Source: DATJIG01 sp050260515
Lineage (GTDB): Bacteria > Pseudomonadota > Alphaproteobacteria > SMXQ01
Length of the DNA stretch: 64,000 nt
Direction of reading: 5' to 3'
Assembly: GCA_050260515.1 (NCBI GenBank)
Contig: JBLNCI010000024.1
Span: forward strand, 1-64,000
Made by a program: the position numbers and the translations under genes. Position 1 is the first letter of the stretch. Each line of letters starts with the position of its first letter. Of this stretch, positions 17,532 to 26,122 are shown piece after piece. The notes beneath the pieces are model-generated. The model did no database searches and was not told the DNA's origin. It worked only from the letters and a program-made list of their open reading frames with translations.

Positions 17532-18665
17532 ATGGCGACCGTCGAGAGCCAAACCCCACCCGCGATGCAACGCATCGAAACCTACAAGGCGTGGCAGCGG
17601 GGCGAAGGCATTCCGGTCTACGACACGTTCTTCGTCGGCGACATGCGGGCGCTGACGCTCGGGCCGTGGAAACGGCTCGGCGTCGACGCGGCGTTCCTCA
17701 ACCTCGAAGGAGCGGGCGAGTCGAACAACTGCTACGTCGCGGAGATCGCGGGCGGGCGGTCGACGAAGCCGATGCGACACCTGTACGAGGAGCTCGTCTA
17801 CATTCTCGAGGGGAGCGGCGCGACGACGATCTGGAACGATTCCGGCAGCAAGCATTCCTTCGAGTGGAAGGCCGGCAGCCTGTTCTCGATCCCGCTCAAC
17901 ACCCACTTCCAGCACTTCAACACCAGCGGGTCGGCGCGTGCGCGCTACGTCGCCGTCATCACCGCACCGGTGGTGATGAACATGTTCCACAATCCCGAAT
18001 TCGTCTTCTCCGCGAGCTTCGACTTCCGGGATCGGTTCGACGGCGAGAGCAAGTTCGACGGCGGCGGCAGTCTCTTCGTTAACCGCCACGGCAGGTACAA
18101 GATCTGGGAGACCAACTTCGTCCCCGACGCCGACCGCTTCGAGCTGTTCCGCCGCGACAACCGCGGCGCCGGCGGTTCCTACGTCTGCTTCGAACTCGCC
18201 CACGGCTCGATGGTCGCCCACATCTCCGAATTCCCGGTCGGCACCTACAAGAAGGCCCATCGCCACGGCCCCGGCGCCAACGTGATCATCCTGAGCGGCC
18301 AGGGGTTCACGCTGCTGTGGGAACACGGCAAATGGGACGAGCGCGTCAAGGTCGACTGGAAGCCGGGCAGCATCGTCGTCCCGCCGTCGAACTGGTTTCA
18401 CCAGCATTTCAACTCGGGCGCGGAGCCGGCGCGCTATCTCGCCCTACGCTGGGGCAGCAATCGCTATCGCTTCACTCCCGACGGCACCGAAGACCGGGAA
18501 GGCGGCACCGACACGAGCCTCAAGGACGGCGGCAATCAGATCGAGTACGCCGACGAGAATCCCGAGGTCCATCGCCTGTTCGAGGCCGAACTGAAGAAGG
18601 CCGGGGCCGTGTGCCACATGAAGGACCTCGTCAGCGAGTGCACGGGCGTCTCGAACAAGCGGTAA
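17532..18665 (+). CDS. Bicupin protein, possible metal-dependent dioxygenase
   Basis: A 377-residue protein with two cupin barrels. The first (about 75-150) has PMRHLYEELVYILEGSG and IPLNTHFQHFN; the second (about 240-330) has YKKAHRHGPGANVIILSG and PPSNWFHQHFN. Histidines and a glutamate occur at the usual metal positions, especially in the first domain. Size and layout resemble gentisate-type dioxygenases, yet the motifs are not close enough to claim that activity. The ATG at 17532 has agggag at 17521. It is divergent from the VOC/Rieske operon and probably belongs to the same pathway. The open frame upstream of the start is not conserved-looking. Confidence 0.82.
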   Translation: MATVESQTPPAMQRIETYKAWQRGEGIPVYDTFFVGDMRALTLGPWKRLGVDAAFLNLEGAGESNNCYVAEIAGGRSTKPMRHLYEELVYILEGSGATTIWNDSGSKHSFEWKAGSLFSIPLNTHFQHFNTSGSARARYVAVITAPVVMNMFHNPEFVFSASFDFRDRFDGESKFDGGGSLFVNRHGRYKIWETNFVPDADRFELFRRDNRGAGGSYVCFELAHGSMVAHISEFPVGTYKKAHRHGPGANVIILSGQGFTLLWEHGKWDERVKVDWKPGSIVVPPSNWFHQHFNSGAEPARYLALRWGSNRYRFTPDGTEDREGGTDTSLKDGGNQIEYADENPEVHRLFEAELKKAGAVCHMKDLVSECTGVSNKR

Positions 18666-18695
18666 GCCCGCTTTTTCGACGCACTCTCCGCCCGG

Positions 18696-19391
18696 CTACC
18701 GCCTCTGGTACTGCGCGTCGCCGAACATGATCGAGCGCGCCTTCTCGTCCATCGGCGTCTCGGGGATGTCGCGCAGCAGCGGGACGCCCCTCTGCACCGC
18801 CGGGCGGGCGAGGATCTTGTCCTGCCAGCGCTTGACGTTGGGGAAGCTCTCGATCTTCTGCCCGTGCTTCTCGTAGCCCTGACTCCACGGGAAGATCATG
18901 ATGTCGGCGATGGTGTACTCGGGGCCGGCCACGTACTCGCTCTCGCCGAGGCGCCTGTCGAGCACGCCGTACAGGCGGCCGGCCTCCTTGTTGAAGCGCG
19001 TGCGCGCGTACTCCGAGCCGTCCTTCGCGTAGTCGTTAAAGTGGTGCGCCTGCCCCAGCATCGGGCCGAAGCCGCCGACCTGCCAGAACACCCACTGCAG
19101 GACGTTGAAGCGGGCGCGTGCCTCTTTGGGCAGGAACTTGCCGGACTTCTCGGCGAGATAGATCAGGATCGCGCCCGACTCGAAGATCGAGATCGGCGCG
19201 CCGCCGCCGATCGGCTCGTCATCGACGATCGCCGGGATCTTGTTGTTGGGGCTGATCTTGAGGAACTCGGGCGTGAACTGATCGCCCTTGCGGATGTCGA
19301 TCGGGTACAGCTTGTACGGGAGGCCCGTCTCCTCGAGCATGATGTGGAGCTTGCGGCCGTTCGACGTACGCCAACTGTAGCCGTGAATCAT
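18696..19391 (-). CDS. Glutathione S-transferase, Nu-class-like, second copy
   Basis: A 231-residue protein related to the one at 9262-9891. It has GYSWRTSNGRKLHIMLEE at the N-terminus, SPNNKIPAIVD with the cis-Pro, and FESGAILIYLAEKSGKFLP for glutathione binding, then the helical domain with YTIADIMIFPW. The TSNGRK active-site pattern is that of YfcG/YghU-type disulfide reductases. The start at 19391 follows agggagag; an open frame runs 198 bases further without merit. It is convergent with the bicupin gene. The two copies flank the accessory operon, so a glutathione-dependent step there is possible. Confidence 0.88.
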   Translation of the reverse strand: MIHGYSWRTSNGRKLHIMLEETGLPYKLYPIDIRKGDQFTPEFLKISPNNKIPAIVDDEPIGGGAPISIFESGAILIYLAEKSGKFLPKEARARFNVLQWVFWQVGGFGPMLGQAHHFNDYAKDGSEYARTRFNKEAGRLYGVLDRRLGESEYVAGPEYTIADIMIFPWSQGYEKHGQKIESFPNVKRWQDKILARPAVQRGVPLLRDIPETPMDEKARSIMFGDAQYQRR

Positions 19392-19591
19392 CGGGACTCT
19401 CCCTAGGTCTCTCGTCGCTCCCTTTCTATATCCCACGAAGCTCGCCACCGCCAATGCGACGCTGCCGCAGATGGCATCGGCGCCTTCGGAGCGCCGCCGT
19501 CCCGCCGCGGCCGCGCCCTCAATCGGCCCCAAACCGGCACGACGCTCGATGCACGGTTTGGCAATGGAGGCGGGCTTCGGCCCGTGCACGG

Positions 19592-20053
19592 ATGCGGAAA
19601 CAAACGGCTGCCGCGCTCGTCGCCGCGGCTCTGGTCCTTCCCTCGCTCGCGGCTCCCGCGCTCGCCGACGACCGGCACGAGCGCGAGCGCTACGAGCATC
19701 GTCGCGAGATCGAACGCCACGAACGGTTCGAGCACCGCTTCGCCGAACGCGACTGGGATCGGTGGCATCGCGGTCACTGGGTGCGCGCGGTCCACAGCAG
19801 TCGCGAAGGCTGGTGGTGGGTGACCGACGGCGGCTGGTACTACTATCCGGCGCCCGTCTACCCCTACCCGGATCCTTACGCGCTCCCCGTCATCGCCGGG
19901 CCGCCGCCGGTCGTAACCGTCGTTCCCGCGCCGGCGGCCCCGCAGACCTGCCGCGAGTATCACGGCGACGCCATCATCAACGGCACCAACCAGCCGTTCT
20001 ATGGCACCGCCTGCCTGGAACCGGACGGCCAGTGGCACATCGTCACCGGCTAG
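19592..20053 (+). CDS. Secreted protein with C-terminal surface-antigen-like motif
   Basis: A 153-residue exported protein. The signal peptide (RKQTAAALVAAALVLPSLAAPALADD) is followed by a His/Arg/Glu-rich segment, a Trp/Tyr-rich stretch (GWWWVTDGGWYYYPAPVYPY), a Pro-rich linker, and a C-terminal module CREYHGDAIINGTNQPFYGT ending in ACLEPDGQWHIVTG. That last motif resembles the end of alphaproteobacterial 17-kDa surface-antigen-like proteins. It is likely an envelope protein; function unknown. The start is placed at the signal peptide, although no strong ribosome site precedes it. A small lipoprotein gene follows after 72 bases. Confidence 0.75.
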   Translation: MRKQTAAALVAAALVLPSLAAPALADDRHERERYEHRREIERHERFEHRFAERDWDRWHRGHWVRAVHSSREGWWWVTDGGWYYYPAPVYPYPDPYALPVIAGPPPVVTVVPAPAAPQTCREYHGDAIINGTNQPFYGTACLEPDGQWHIVTG

Positions 20054-20125
20054 GCCGGATCGCCGCCGCGCGGGCACCGCGGCGGCCTGACGTCGGCTGC
20101 CTGCCCATCCCCACGGAGGACATCG

Positions 20126-20254
20126 ATGCTTGGACGAGTCGTGTTGATCGCCGCCGCGCTGCTGACGTTGTCAGGGTGCGTCGTCTACGAACGCGATTAC
20201 GTGTCGCGCGAACCGCACTCGCATCACCATTACGAACGCTACGGCTGGAGGTAG
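20126..20254 (+). CDS. Small lipoprotein, 42 residues
   Basis: A very short reading frame that encodes a lipoprotein signal sequence (GRVVLIAAALLTLSGC, lipobox LSGC) and a mature part of about 25 residues rich in Tyr, Arg and His (VVYERDYVSREPHSHHHY). A strong ribosome site, ggagga, lies six bases before the ATG. It sits between a secreted-protein gene and a good terminator, so it is probably the last gene of that transcript. Small lipoproteins beginning CVVY are frequent in alphaproteobacteria; no function is known. Confidence 0.7.
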   Translation: MLGRVVLIAAALLTLSGCVVYERDYVSREPHSHHHYERYGWR

Positions 20255-20263
20255 CGCGCACAT

Positions 20264-20304
20264 AAGAACCGCCGCGGCGTGCAACGCGCCGCGGCGGGTT
20301 CTTT
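20264..20304. terminator. Bidirectional Rho-independent terminator
   Basis: Arms 20264-20279 and 20287-20303 (aagaaccgccgcggcg with its complement, one extra G) form a 16-bp GC-rich stem with a short loop, ending in ttcttt on the plus strand and a matching A-containing run on the other side. It closes the plus-strand lipoprotein transcript and also faces the stop codon of the minus-strand CBS gene. Confidence 0.75.
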
Positions 20305-20322
20305 ATCCGCTTCGTCTCCGGA

Positions 20323-21339
20323 CTATTCCTTCCAGCTCAACGTGAGGCCGATATCCCCCGGCACGCCGTTGGGGAAATCCAGTACCTGGGCCGAGAGATG
20401 GAAGCCGTGCGGCTTGAGCTGGTGCTCCCACCGCAGGTACATCTCGGCGGCCTCGCCGCGCAACGTCGCCGGCCACTCCGGCTCGCCGACGTTGATCGCG
20501 CGCCCCGCGTCGCTGCACAGCTCGCTCGGGAACCGCAGCAGCAGGAACTCGGTCTCGCCGCGCTCGGCGGCCTGCTTCGCCTGGTGCAGCAGATCCGACC
20601 ACGTCGTGTTCTCGATATGACGATCGATCAGCTCCTGTAACTTCGCGTGGCGACGTTGCTCGGCGCGCCTGCGCTCGGCGTGCCGCCGTCGAACGTCCTC
20701 CATCTCCGCGTGTTCGGTCGCGGCGCGGAACGCCGAGGCGTCCACCGTCTCGTCGGCGCGCGGAGACGGAGCCGGAGAGCCGGTGGCCGCGCGCCCCTCG
20801 TCATCCTGGCCGAGCCCGACCCGGTGCTCGATTTCGCGGATCGCCTCGGCGAGAAAGCCGCCGTTCTTTCGTGGCTCGCCCGCGGCGGCCGGCTCCGCCG
20901 CCAATGCCCGCAGCAGATCGGCCCGGCTGACGATGCCGACGACGCGACCGTCGCGGACCACCGGGACGCGCTTGATGCGGTATTGCGCGAGCAGGCGGGC
21001 GATCTCGCTCGCCTCCGTCGTCTCCTCGACGGTCACGACCGGCGCCGCCATCAGATGACGCGCGGTGTCGTTTCCGCGACGCAGCGAGGCGAGGAACTCG
21101 GGATTGAGCTGCTGGCCTTCGGCGAGGAGCGCGAGCCACCAGTCGCGGCGGCTGTCGCGGTCGCTGTCGCCGCGCGCGATCAGGTCGCCCTCGCTGATCA
21201 TGCCGACGGGCGAGCCGCCGGAATCGACGACGGGAACGGCGCTGATCGCGTGATCGAGCAGCACGCGGGCGACCTCGTGCGCGGGCGTGTCCGGCGTCAC
21301 CGACACGACATCGCGTGTCATCAGGTCCTTGGCCTGCAT
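20323..21339 (-). CDS. CBS-domain protein
   Basis: A 338-residue soluble protein with a pair of CBS domains (about 5-60 and 90-150), recognisable by LMTRDVVSVTPDTPAHEVA, VPVVDSGGSPVGMISEGDL and VPVVRDGRVVGIVSRADLL. Such pairs bind adenine nucleotides and usually regulate a partner. The rest holds an Arg/Glu-rich helix (about 225-265) and a C-terminal alpha/beta domain that I do not recognise. The start at 21339 is set by ggagga at the correct distance; the open frame upstream reaches 21396. It lies 68 bases behind gatB on the same strand but probably has its own role. Confidence 0.8.
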   Translation of the reverse strand: MQAKDLMTRDVVSVTPDTPAHEVARVLLDHAISAVPVVDSGGSPVGMISEGDLIARGDSDRDSRRDWWLALLAEGQQLNPEFLASLRRGNDTARHLMAAPVVTVEETTEASEIARLLAQYRIKRVPVVRDGRVVGIVSRADLLRALAAEPAAAGEPRKNGGFLAEAIREIEHRVGLGQDDEGRAATGSPAPSPRADETVDASAFRAATEHAEMEDVRRRHAERRRAEQRRHAKLQELIDRHIENTTWSDLLHQAKQAAERGETEFLLLRFPSELCSDAGRAINVGEPEWPATLRGEAAEMYLRWEHQLKPHGFHLSAQVLDFPNGVPGDIGLTLSWKE

Positions 21340-21407
21340 CGACGGTCCTCCGATGCGGCGCCAGCCCGGCGCGCCGATGGCGCGCACGCGTATCAAACGG
21401 CTCGCGT

Positions 21408-22877
21408 CTAGTCGGCGAGCTTCTTCTTCAGGATCTCGTTCACCGCGCCGGGATTGGCCTTGCCGCCGGTGGCCTTCATCACCTGGCCGACGAACCAGCC
21501 GATCAGGTTCGGGTTCCCGCCCTTGTATTGGGCGACCTGCTTCGGGTTGTCGGCGATCACCTTGTCGGCGGCGGCCTCGATCGCGCCGGTGTCGGTGATC
21601 TGCTTGAGGCCCTTCTCCTCGACAATGACCTTCGCGGGCTTGCCGGTCTCGACCATCGCCGCGAACACGTCCTTGGCGATGCGGCCGGAGATCGTGCCGT
21701 CCTTGAGCAGATCGAGCATGCCGCCGAGCGCCTCGGCGGACACCGGCGACTGCTCGATGCCGACGCCGGTCTTGTTCAGCACCGCGAACAGATCGCCCAT
21801 GATCCAGTTCGCCGCGCTCTTTCCGTCGCGGCCCTTCGCCACCGCCTCGAAGTAGTCGGCCGACGCGCGCTCGGCGACGAGCACGCCCGCATCATAGGCG
21901 GTCAGCCCGTACTCGGCCATGAAGCGGGCCTTCTTCTCGTCCGGCAGCTCCGGCAGGTCCTTCTTGATGCGCTCGACCCACTCGGGCTCGAGCTCGAGCG
22001 GCAGCAGGTCGGGATCGGGGAAGTAGCGGTAGTCGTGCGCCTCTTCCTTGGTGCGCATGGCGCGGGTCTCGCCGCGACCGGCGTCGAACAGCCGCGTCTG
22101 CTGCTTGACCGTGCCGCCCTCCTCGAGGAGCTCGATCTGGCGGCGCGCCTCGTACTCGACCGCCTGCTGGACGAAGCGGATCGAGTTCACGTTCTTGATC
22201 TCGCAGCGGGTGCCGAACGGCGCGCCCGGCTTGCGCACCGACACGTTGACGTCGGCGCGGAGGCTGCCCTCGTCCATGTTGCCGTCGCAGGTGCCGAGAT
22301 AGCGCAGGATCGAGCGCAGCTTCTTGAGGTACGCCGCGGCCTCCTCGGCCGAGCGCATGTCCGGCTCGGAGACGATCTCCATCAGCGCCGTTCCCGACCG
22401 GTTGAGGTCGATGAAGGTGAGCTGCGGGTCCTGGTCGTGGATCGACTTGCCCGCGTCCTGCTCGAGATGGAGCCGCGTAATGCCGACGGTGCGGCTCTCG
22501 CCGCCCGGCAGGTCGATGATCAGCTCGCCCTTGCCGACGATCGGCTGGGTGTACTGCGAGATCTGATAGCCCTGGGGCAGGTCAGGATAGAAGTAGTTCT
22601 TGCGGTCGAACACCGAGCGCAGGTTGATCTGCGCCTTGAGGCCGAGGCCGGTGCGCACCGCCTGCTCGACGCAGAAGTCGTTGATGACCGGGAGCATGCC
22701 GGGCATCGCGGCGTCGACCAGCGACACCTGGGTGTTCGGCTCCGCGCCGAACGCGGTCGACGCGCCGGAGAACAGCTTCGACTTGGAGAGCACCTGGGCG
22801 TGCACCTCCATGCCGATGACCACTTCCCACGCCCCGGTCTTGCCCTCGATGAGGTTCTTTCCGTTGGCTTCGCTCAT
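21408..22877 (-). CDS. gatB: Asp-tRNA(Asn)/Glu-tRNA(Gln) amidotransferase subunit B
   Basis: A 489-residue GatB, the subunit that binds misacylated tRNA and activates the side-chain carboxylate with ATP. The N-terminal cradle has VIGMEVHAQVLSKSKLFSG and YFYPDLPQGYQISQY, the signature of the family; the tail has the helical YqeY-like domain ending GAVNEILKKKL. The true start at 22877 overlaps gatA by 4 nt (ATGA); the open frame continues upstream only as a shadow of gatA. Together with GatA and GatC it forms the heterotrimer. Length and motifs are normal. Confidence 0.97.
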   Translation of the reverse strand: MSEANGKNLIEGKTGAWEVVIGMEVHAQVLSKSKLFSGASTAFGAEPNTQVSLVDAAMPGMLPVINDFCVEQAVRTGLGLKAQINLRSVFDRKNYFYPDLPQGYQISQYTQPIVGKGELIIDLPGGESRTVGITRLHLEQDAGKSIHDQDPQLTFIDLNRSGTALMEIVSEPDMRSAEEAAAYLKKLRSILRYLGTCDGNMDEGSLRADVNVSVRKPGAPFGTRCEIKNVNSIRFVQQAVEYEARRQIELLEEGGTVKQQTRLFDAGRGETRAMRTKEEAHDYRYFPDPDLLPLELEPEWVERIKKDLPELPDEKKARFMAEYGLTAYDAGVLVAERASADYFEAVAKGRDGKSAANWIMGDLFAVLNKTGVGIEQSPVSAEALGGMLDLLKDGTISGRIAKDVFAAMVETGKPAKVIVEEKGLKQITDTGAIEAAADKVIADNPKQVAQYKGGNPNLIGWFVGQVMKATGGKANPGAVNEILKKKLAD

Positions 22878-24346
22878 GCCGCACCGTCCGGCTTCGCCGT
22901 GAACTTGGCACTCGATTCGATCACGCCCGCGACGCGGAACACGGTCTCCTCGTCGAATGCGCGCCCGATGACCTGGAGCCCGAGCGGCAGGCCGTCCGAC
23001 GACAACCCGGCGGGAACCGAGATGCCCGGCAGCCCGGCGAGGTTGACCGACACCGTGAACACGTCGTTCAGATACATGGTGATCGGATCGTCGGATTTCT
23101 CCCCCAGCGCGAAGGCGGCCGAGGGCGCCGTCGGCGTGAGGATCGCGTCGACCTTCTTGTAGGCGTCCTCGAAGTCCCGGGCGATCAGCGTCCGGACCTT
23201 CTGCGCCTTGAGGTAATAAGCGTCGTAGTAGCCGGCCGACAGCACGTACGTCCCGATCATGATGCGGCGGCGGACCTCGGCGCCGAAGCCGCTGCCCCGG
23301 GTGTTCTCGTAGAGATCGTCGATCGACTCGCCCGGCACGCGAAGCCCATAACGAATGCCGTCGTAGCGCGCCAGATTCGACGACGCCTCCGCCGGCGCCA
23401 CGATGTAGTAGCAGGGCAGCGCGTATTTCGTATGCGGCAGGCTGATGTCGACCGGTGTCGCGCCGGCCGCCTTCAGCCACTCGATGCCCTGCTGCCAGAG
23501 TTGCTCGATCTCCTTCGGCATACCGTCCATGCGGTATTCCTTCGGAATACCGATCCTGAGGCCGCGGACGTCGCCGGTGAGCGCCTTCTCGAAATCGGGC
23601 ACCGATCGGTCGACCGAGGTCGAGTCCTTGGGATCGAAGCCCGACATCTCTCGCAGCAGGATCGCGGTGTCGCGCACCGTGCGCGCGAACGGCCCGGCCT
23701 GATCGAGCGACGAAGCGAACGCGACGATGCCCCAGCGCGAGCAGCGGCCGTAGGTCGGCTTGATGCCGACGATGCCGCAGAACGCGGCGGGCTGGCGGAT
23801 CGAGCCGCCGGTGTCGGTCCCGGTGGCGCCGAGGCAGGTGCGCGCCGCGACCGCCGCCGCCGAGCCGCCGGACGAGCCGCCCGGCACCAGCGGGCGATTG
23901 TCGCCCTTGCGCTTCCACGGATTCGTGACCGCGCCGAACGCGCTGGTCGCGTTCGACGAGCCCATCGCGAACTCGTCGAGATTGGTCTTGCCGACCGACA
24001 CCGCGCCGGCCGCCAGCAGCTTCGCCGTCACCGTCGACTCGTAGGGCGGCACGAAGTCGCCGAGGATCTTCGACGCCGCGGTCGTCTTCACGCCCTCGGT
24101 GCAGAACAGGTCCTTGATCGCGAGCGGCAGGCCTTCGAGCGCCCGCGCGTCGCCCCTGGCGATGCGCTGGTCGGCGGCCTGCGCCTGCTTCTTCGCGACC
24201 TCCGGGGTCTCGGTGATGAACGCGTTGAGCGAGCGCGCCGATTCCATCGCCTTGACGTGGGCGTCGGCGAGCTCGACCGCGGAGAACTTCTTCGCCTTGA
24301 GGCCGTCGCGGGCTTCGGCGAGCGTGAGATCGGTCAGCGCGCTCAT
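22874..24346 (-). CDS. gatA: Asp-tRNA(Asn)/Glu-tRNA(Gln) amidotransferase subunit A
   Basis: A 490-residue amidase-signature enzyme that releases ammonia from glutamine and channels it to GatB. The catalytic Lys-cisSer-Ser triad is present in LPLAIKDLF, PGGSSGGSAAAVAA and GTDTGGSIRQPAAFCG. Length is standard for GatA. It overlaps gatC by 4 nt at its start and gatB by 4 nt at its end, so the three subunits are made in a coupled fashion in the order C-A-B. Confidence 0.97.
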   Translation of the reverse strand: MSALTDLTLAEARDGLKAKKFSAVELADAHVKAMESARSLNAFITETPEVAKKQAQAADQRIARGDARALEGLPLAIKDLFCTEGVKTTAASKILGDFVPPYESTVTAKLLAAGAVSVGKTNLDEFAMGSSNATSAFGAVTNPWKRKGDNRPLVPGGSSGGSAAAVAARTCLGATGTDTGGSIRQPAAFCGIVGIKPTYGRCSRWGIVAFASSLDQAGPFARTVRDTAILLREMSGFDPKDSTSVDRSVPDFEKALTGDVRGLRIGIPKEYRMDGMPKEIEQLWQQGIEWLKAAGATPVDISLPHTKYALPCYYIVAPAEASSNLARYDGIRYGLRVPGESIDDLYENTRGSGFGAEVRRRIMIGTYVLSAGYYDAYYLKAQKVRTLIARDFEDAYKKVDAILTPTAPSAAFALGEKSDDPITMYLNDVFTVSVNLAGLPGISVPAGLSSDGLPLGLQVIGRAFDEETVFRVAGVIESSAKFTAKPDGAA

Positions 24347-24633
24347 TCCACGACCTTCGGAACCGCGAAGTAGCCGTCGCGCGACTCGGGCGCGTTGGCG
24401 AGCACCTTCTCCTGAACTCCGCCGTCCGTCACCTCGTCGGCGCGGCGGCGGAGCTTCATGCCGGCGACGCCCGACGCCATCGCCGGGACGTCCTTGCAGT
24501 CGAGCTCGTTGAGCTGCTCGACGAAGGCGAGAATGCGCGAGAGGTCGGCGGCGAGCGCCTCCTCCTCTCCGGCCGGGACCTTGATGCGGGCAAGCCGCGC
24601 GATTCTCGCAACGGTGGCTTTGTCGAGCGACAT
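24343..24633 (-). CDS. gatC: Asp-tRNA(Asn)/Glu-tRNA(Gln) amidotransferase subunit C
   Basis: A 96-residue GatC, the small subunit that wraps around GatA and stabilises the complex. It shows the family pattern LDKATVARIARLARIKV at the start, a helical middle (LSRILAFVEQLNELD) and LRADEV-like RRRADEVTDGG. The ATG at 24633 is chosen over a longer frame because the family begins there. It is first in gatCAB and is separated by 89 bases from the divergent ruvX gene, where both promoters must lie. Confidence 0.95.
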   Translation of the reverse strand: MSLDKATVARIARLARIKVPAGEEEALAADLSRILAFVEQLNELDCKDVPAMASGVAGMKLRRRADEVTDGGVQEKVLANAPESRDGYFAVPKVVE

Positions 24634-24722
24634 GGGATTAGATGCGCATGTAATTGGCTGAAAACACAGCAGAACCGGGCGGATTCCGCCGGACTGCGAA
24701 GGCCAGAACGTATCATCCGCCA

Positions 24723-25217
24723 ATGCCGCTTCGCAACCCTGCCGACCTCGCCGAACGCCTTCCCGTCCGGGCTCCGCTGATCGGGCTCGACCTCGGCACC
24801 AAGACGATCGGCGTCGCCGCGACGAACCCCGAGCGGACGCTCGCCAGCGCGCGCGAGACCATCCGTCGCACCAAGCTCAAGGCGGACCTCGAGCGGCTGC
24901 TGGCGCTGGTGGATGCCGAGGGCGCTATCGCCATCGTGCTCGGGCTGCCGCTCAACATGGATGGCAGCGAAGGACCGCGCTGCCAGGCGGTTCGCCAGTT
25001 CGCGACCGACCTTCTCAAGCTGCGCGACCTCGACGTGGTGCTGTGGGACGAGCGCCTCTCGACCGTTGCCGTCACGCGCACCATGCTCGACGCCGACGTC
25101 AGCCGGGCGCGGCGTGCCGAGGCGGTCGACAAGCTCGCCGCGGCGTACATCCTCGAAGGCTTCATCGATTGGTTGAAGGCGGACTGGCTGCGGGCCCGCA
25201 GCACGCCGGGTCCGTGA
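24723..25217 (+). CDS. ruvX: Holliday junction resolvase-like YqgF/RuvX
   Basis: A 164-residue RNase H-fold protein. The first catalytic Asp lies in LIGLDLGTKTIGVAATNPE, the Glu in VLWDERLSTVAVTR and the late Asp in EAVDKLAAAYILEGF. RuvX/YqgF processes the 5' end of 16S rRNA precursor and is often called a putative resolvase. It is divergent from gatCAB. The stop codon overlaps the GTG start of the next gene by 4 nt. Confidence 0.93.
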   Translation: MPLRNPADLAERLPVRAPLIGLDLGTKTIGVAATNPERTLASARETIRRTKLKADLERLLALVDAEGAIAIVLGLPLNMDGSEGPRCQAVRQFATDLLKLRDLDVVLWDERLSTVAVTRTMLDADVSRARRAEAVDKLAAAYILEGFIDWLKADWLRARSTPGP

Positions 25218-26122
25218 CCGCCGTCCTCGGCGCGCTCCTGCCGCTGTTCGCGTTGATCGCGGCGGGCTATGGCGCGCGGCGCATCGGCTGGCCGGGCCCC
25301 GCCGCGTGGCGGGCGGTCGAGCGTCTCACTTATTATGTGCTGTTCCCTGCGCTGCTGTTCCAGTCGCTCTCGACGACCTCGCTCGCCGGAGGCGGCGCGG
25401 TGGCGATCGCACTGGCGCTCGCGACGCTCGTCATTGCCGCCGCGGCGGTGACCATCCCGACGGCGATGGCGCTCGACGGCGCGACCCTGAGCTCGGTGCT
25501 GCAGGGCGCTATCCGCCCCAACACATACGTCGGCGTCGGCGCGGCGCTGGCGGTGTGGGGCGACACCGGGGTCGCGCTGGCCGCGGTCGGGCTCGCCGTC
25601 GTCATCCCGATGGTCAACGTGATTTCCGTCGTCGGTCTGTTGCGCTATGCGCCGTCGTCCTCCGCGAAGCGCCCCTCCGTCGTCGGCTCGCTCGCCCGCA
25701 ATCCGCTGATCCTGTCCTGCCTCGCCGGCCTCGCGATCAACGGCGTCGGCGTCAGTCTGCCCGGCTGGCTGAGCGGTCCGTTGAAGCTCATCGGCCAGGC
25801 GTCGCTGCCGCTCGGCCTGCTCGCCGTCGGCGCGGCGCTCGAGCTCACCGCGTTGCGCGCGCGGTTCCCGGCGATCGCCGCCGCGTGCGCCCTCAAGCTG
25901 CTGGTATCGCCCGCAGTGGCCGCACTGATGCTCGCCGGTTTCGGCGTCGGCGGCGTCTCGTTCGCGGTCGCCGTCGTCTACATGGGCGTGCCGACCTCGG
26001 CCTCGGCCTACGTGCTCGCCGCCGAGATGGGCGGCGACCGCGACGTGATCGCGACGATCATCTCGGCCACCACCGTGCTCTCGGCGCTGACGCTGCCGCT
26101 GATCGTCATGCTGGTGCGCTAA
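25214..26122 (+). CDS. AEC (auxin efflux carrier) family transporter
   Basis: A 302-residue inner-membrane protein with about ten hydrophobic segments and the AEC-family arrangement of two five-helix repeats (ALLPLFALIAAGYGARRIG near the start, LPLGLLAVGAALELTALR in the middle, YMGVPTSASAYVLAAEMGG near the end). Members export or take up organic acids such as malate or malonate; the substrate here is unknown. The start is a GTG at 25214 coupled to ruvX by a GTGA overlap. Its stop overlaps that of the convergent lipoprotein gene by 4 nt. Confidence 0.88.
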   Translation: MTAVLGALLPLFALIAAGYGARRIGWPGPAAWRAVERLTYYVLFPALLFQSLSTTSLAGGGAVAIALALATLVIAAAAVTIPTAMALDGATLSSVLQGAIRPNTYVGVGAALAVWGDTGVALAAVGLAVVIPMVNVISVVGLLRYAPSSSAKRPSVVGSLARNPLILSCLAGLAINGVGVSLPGWLSGPLKLIGQASLPLGLLAVGAALELTALRARFPAIAAACALKLLVSPAVAALMLAGFGVGGVSFAVAVVYMGVPTSASAYVLAAEMGGDRDVIATIISATTVLSALTLPLIVMLVR

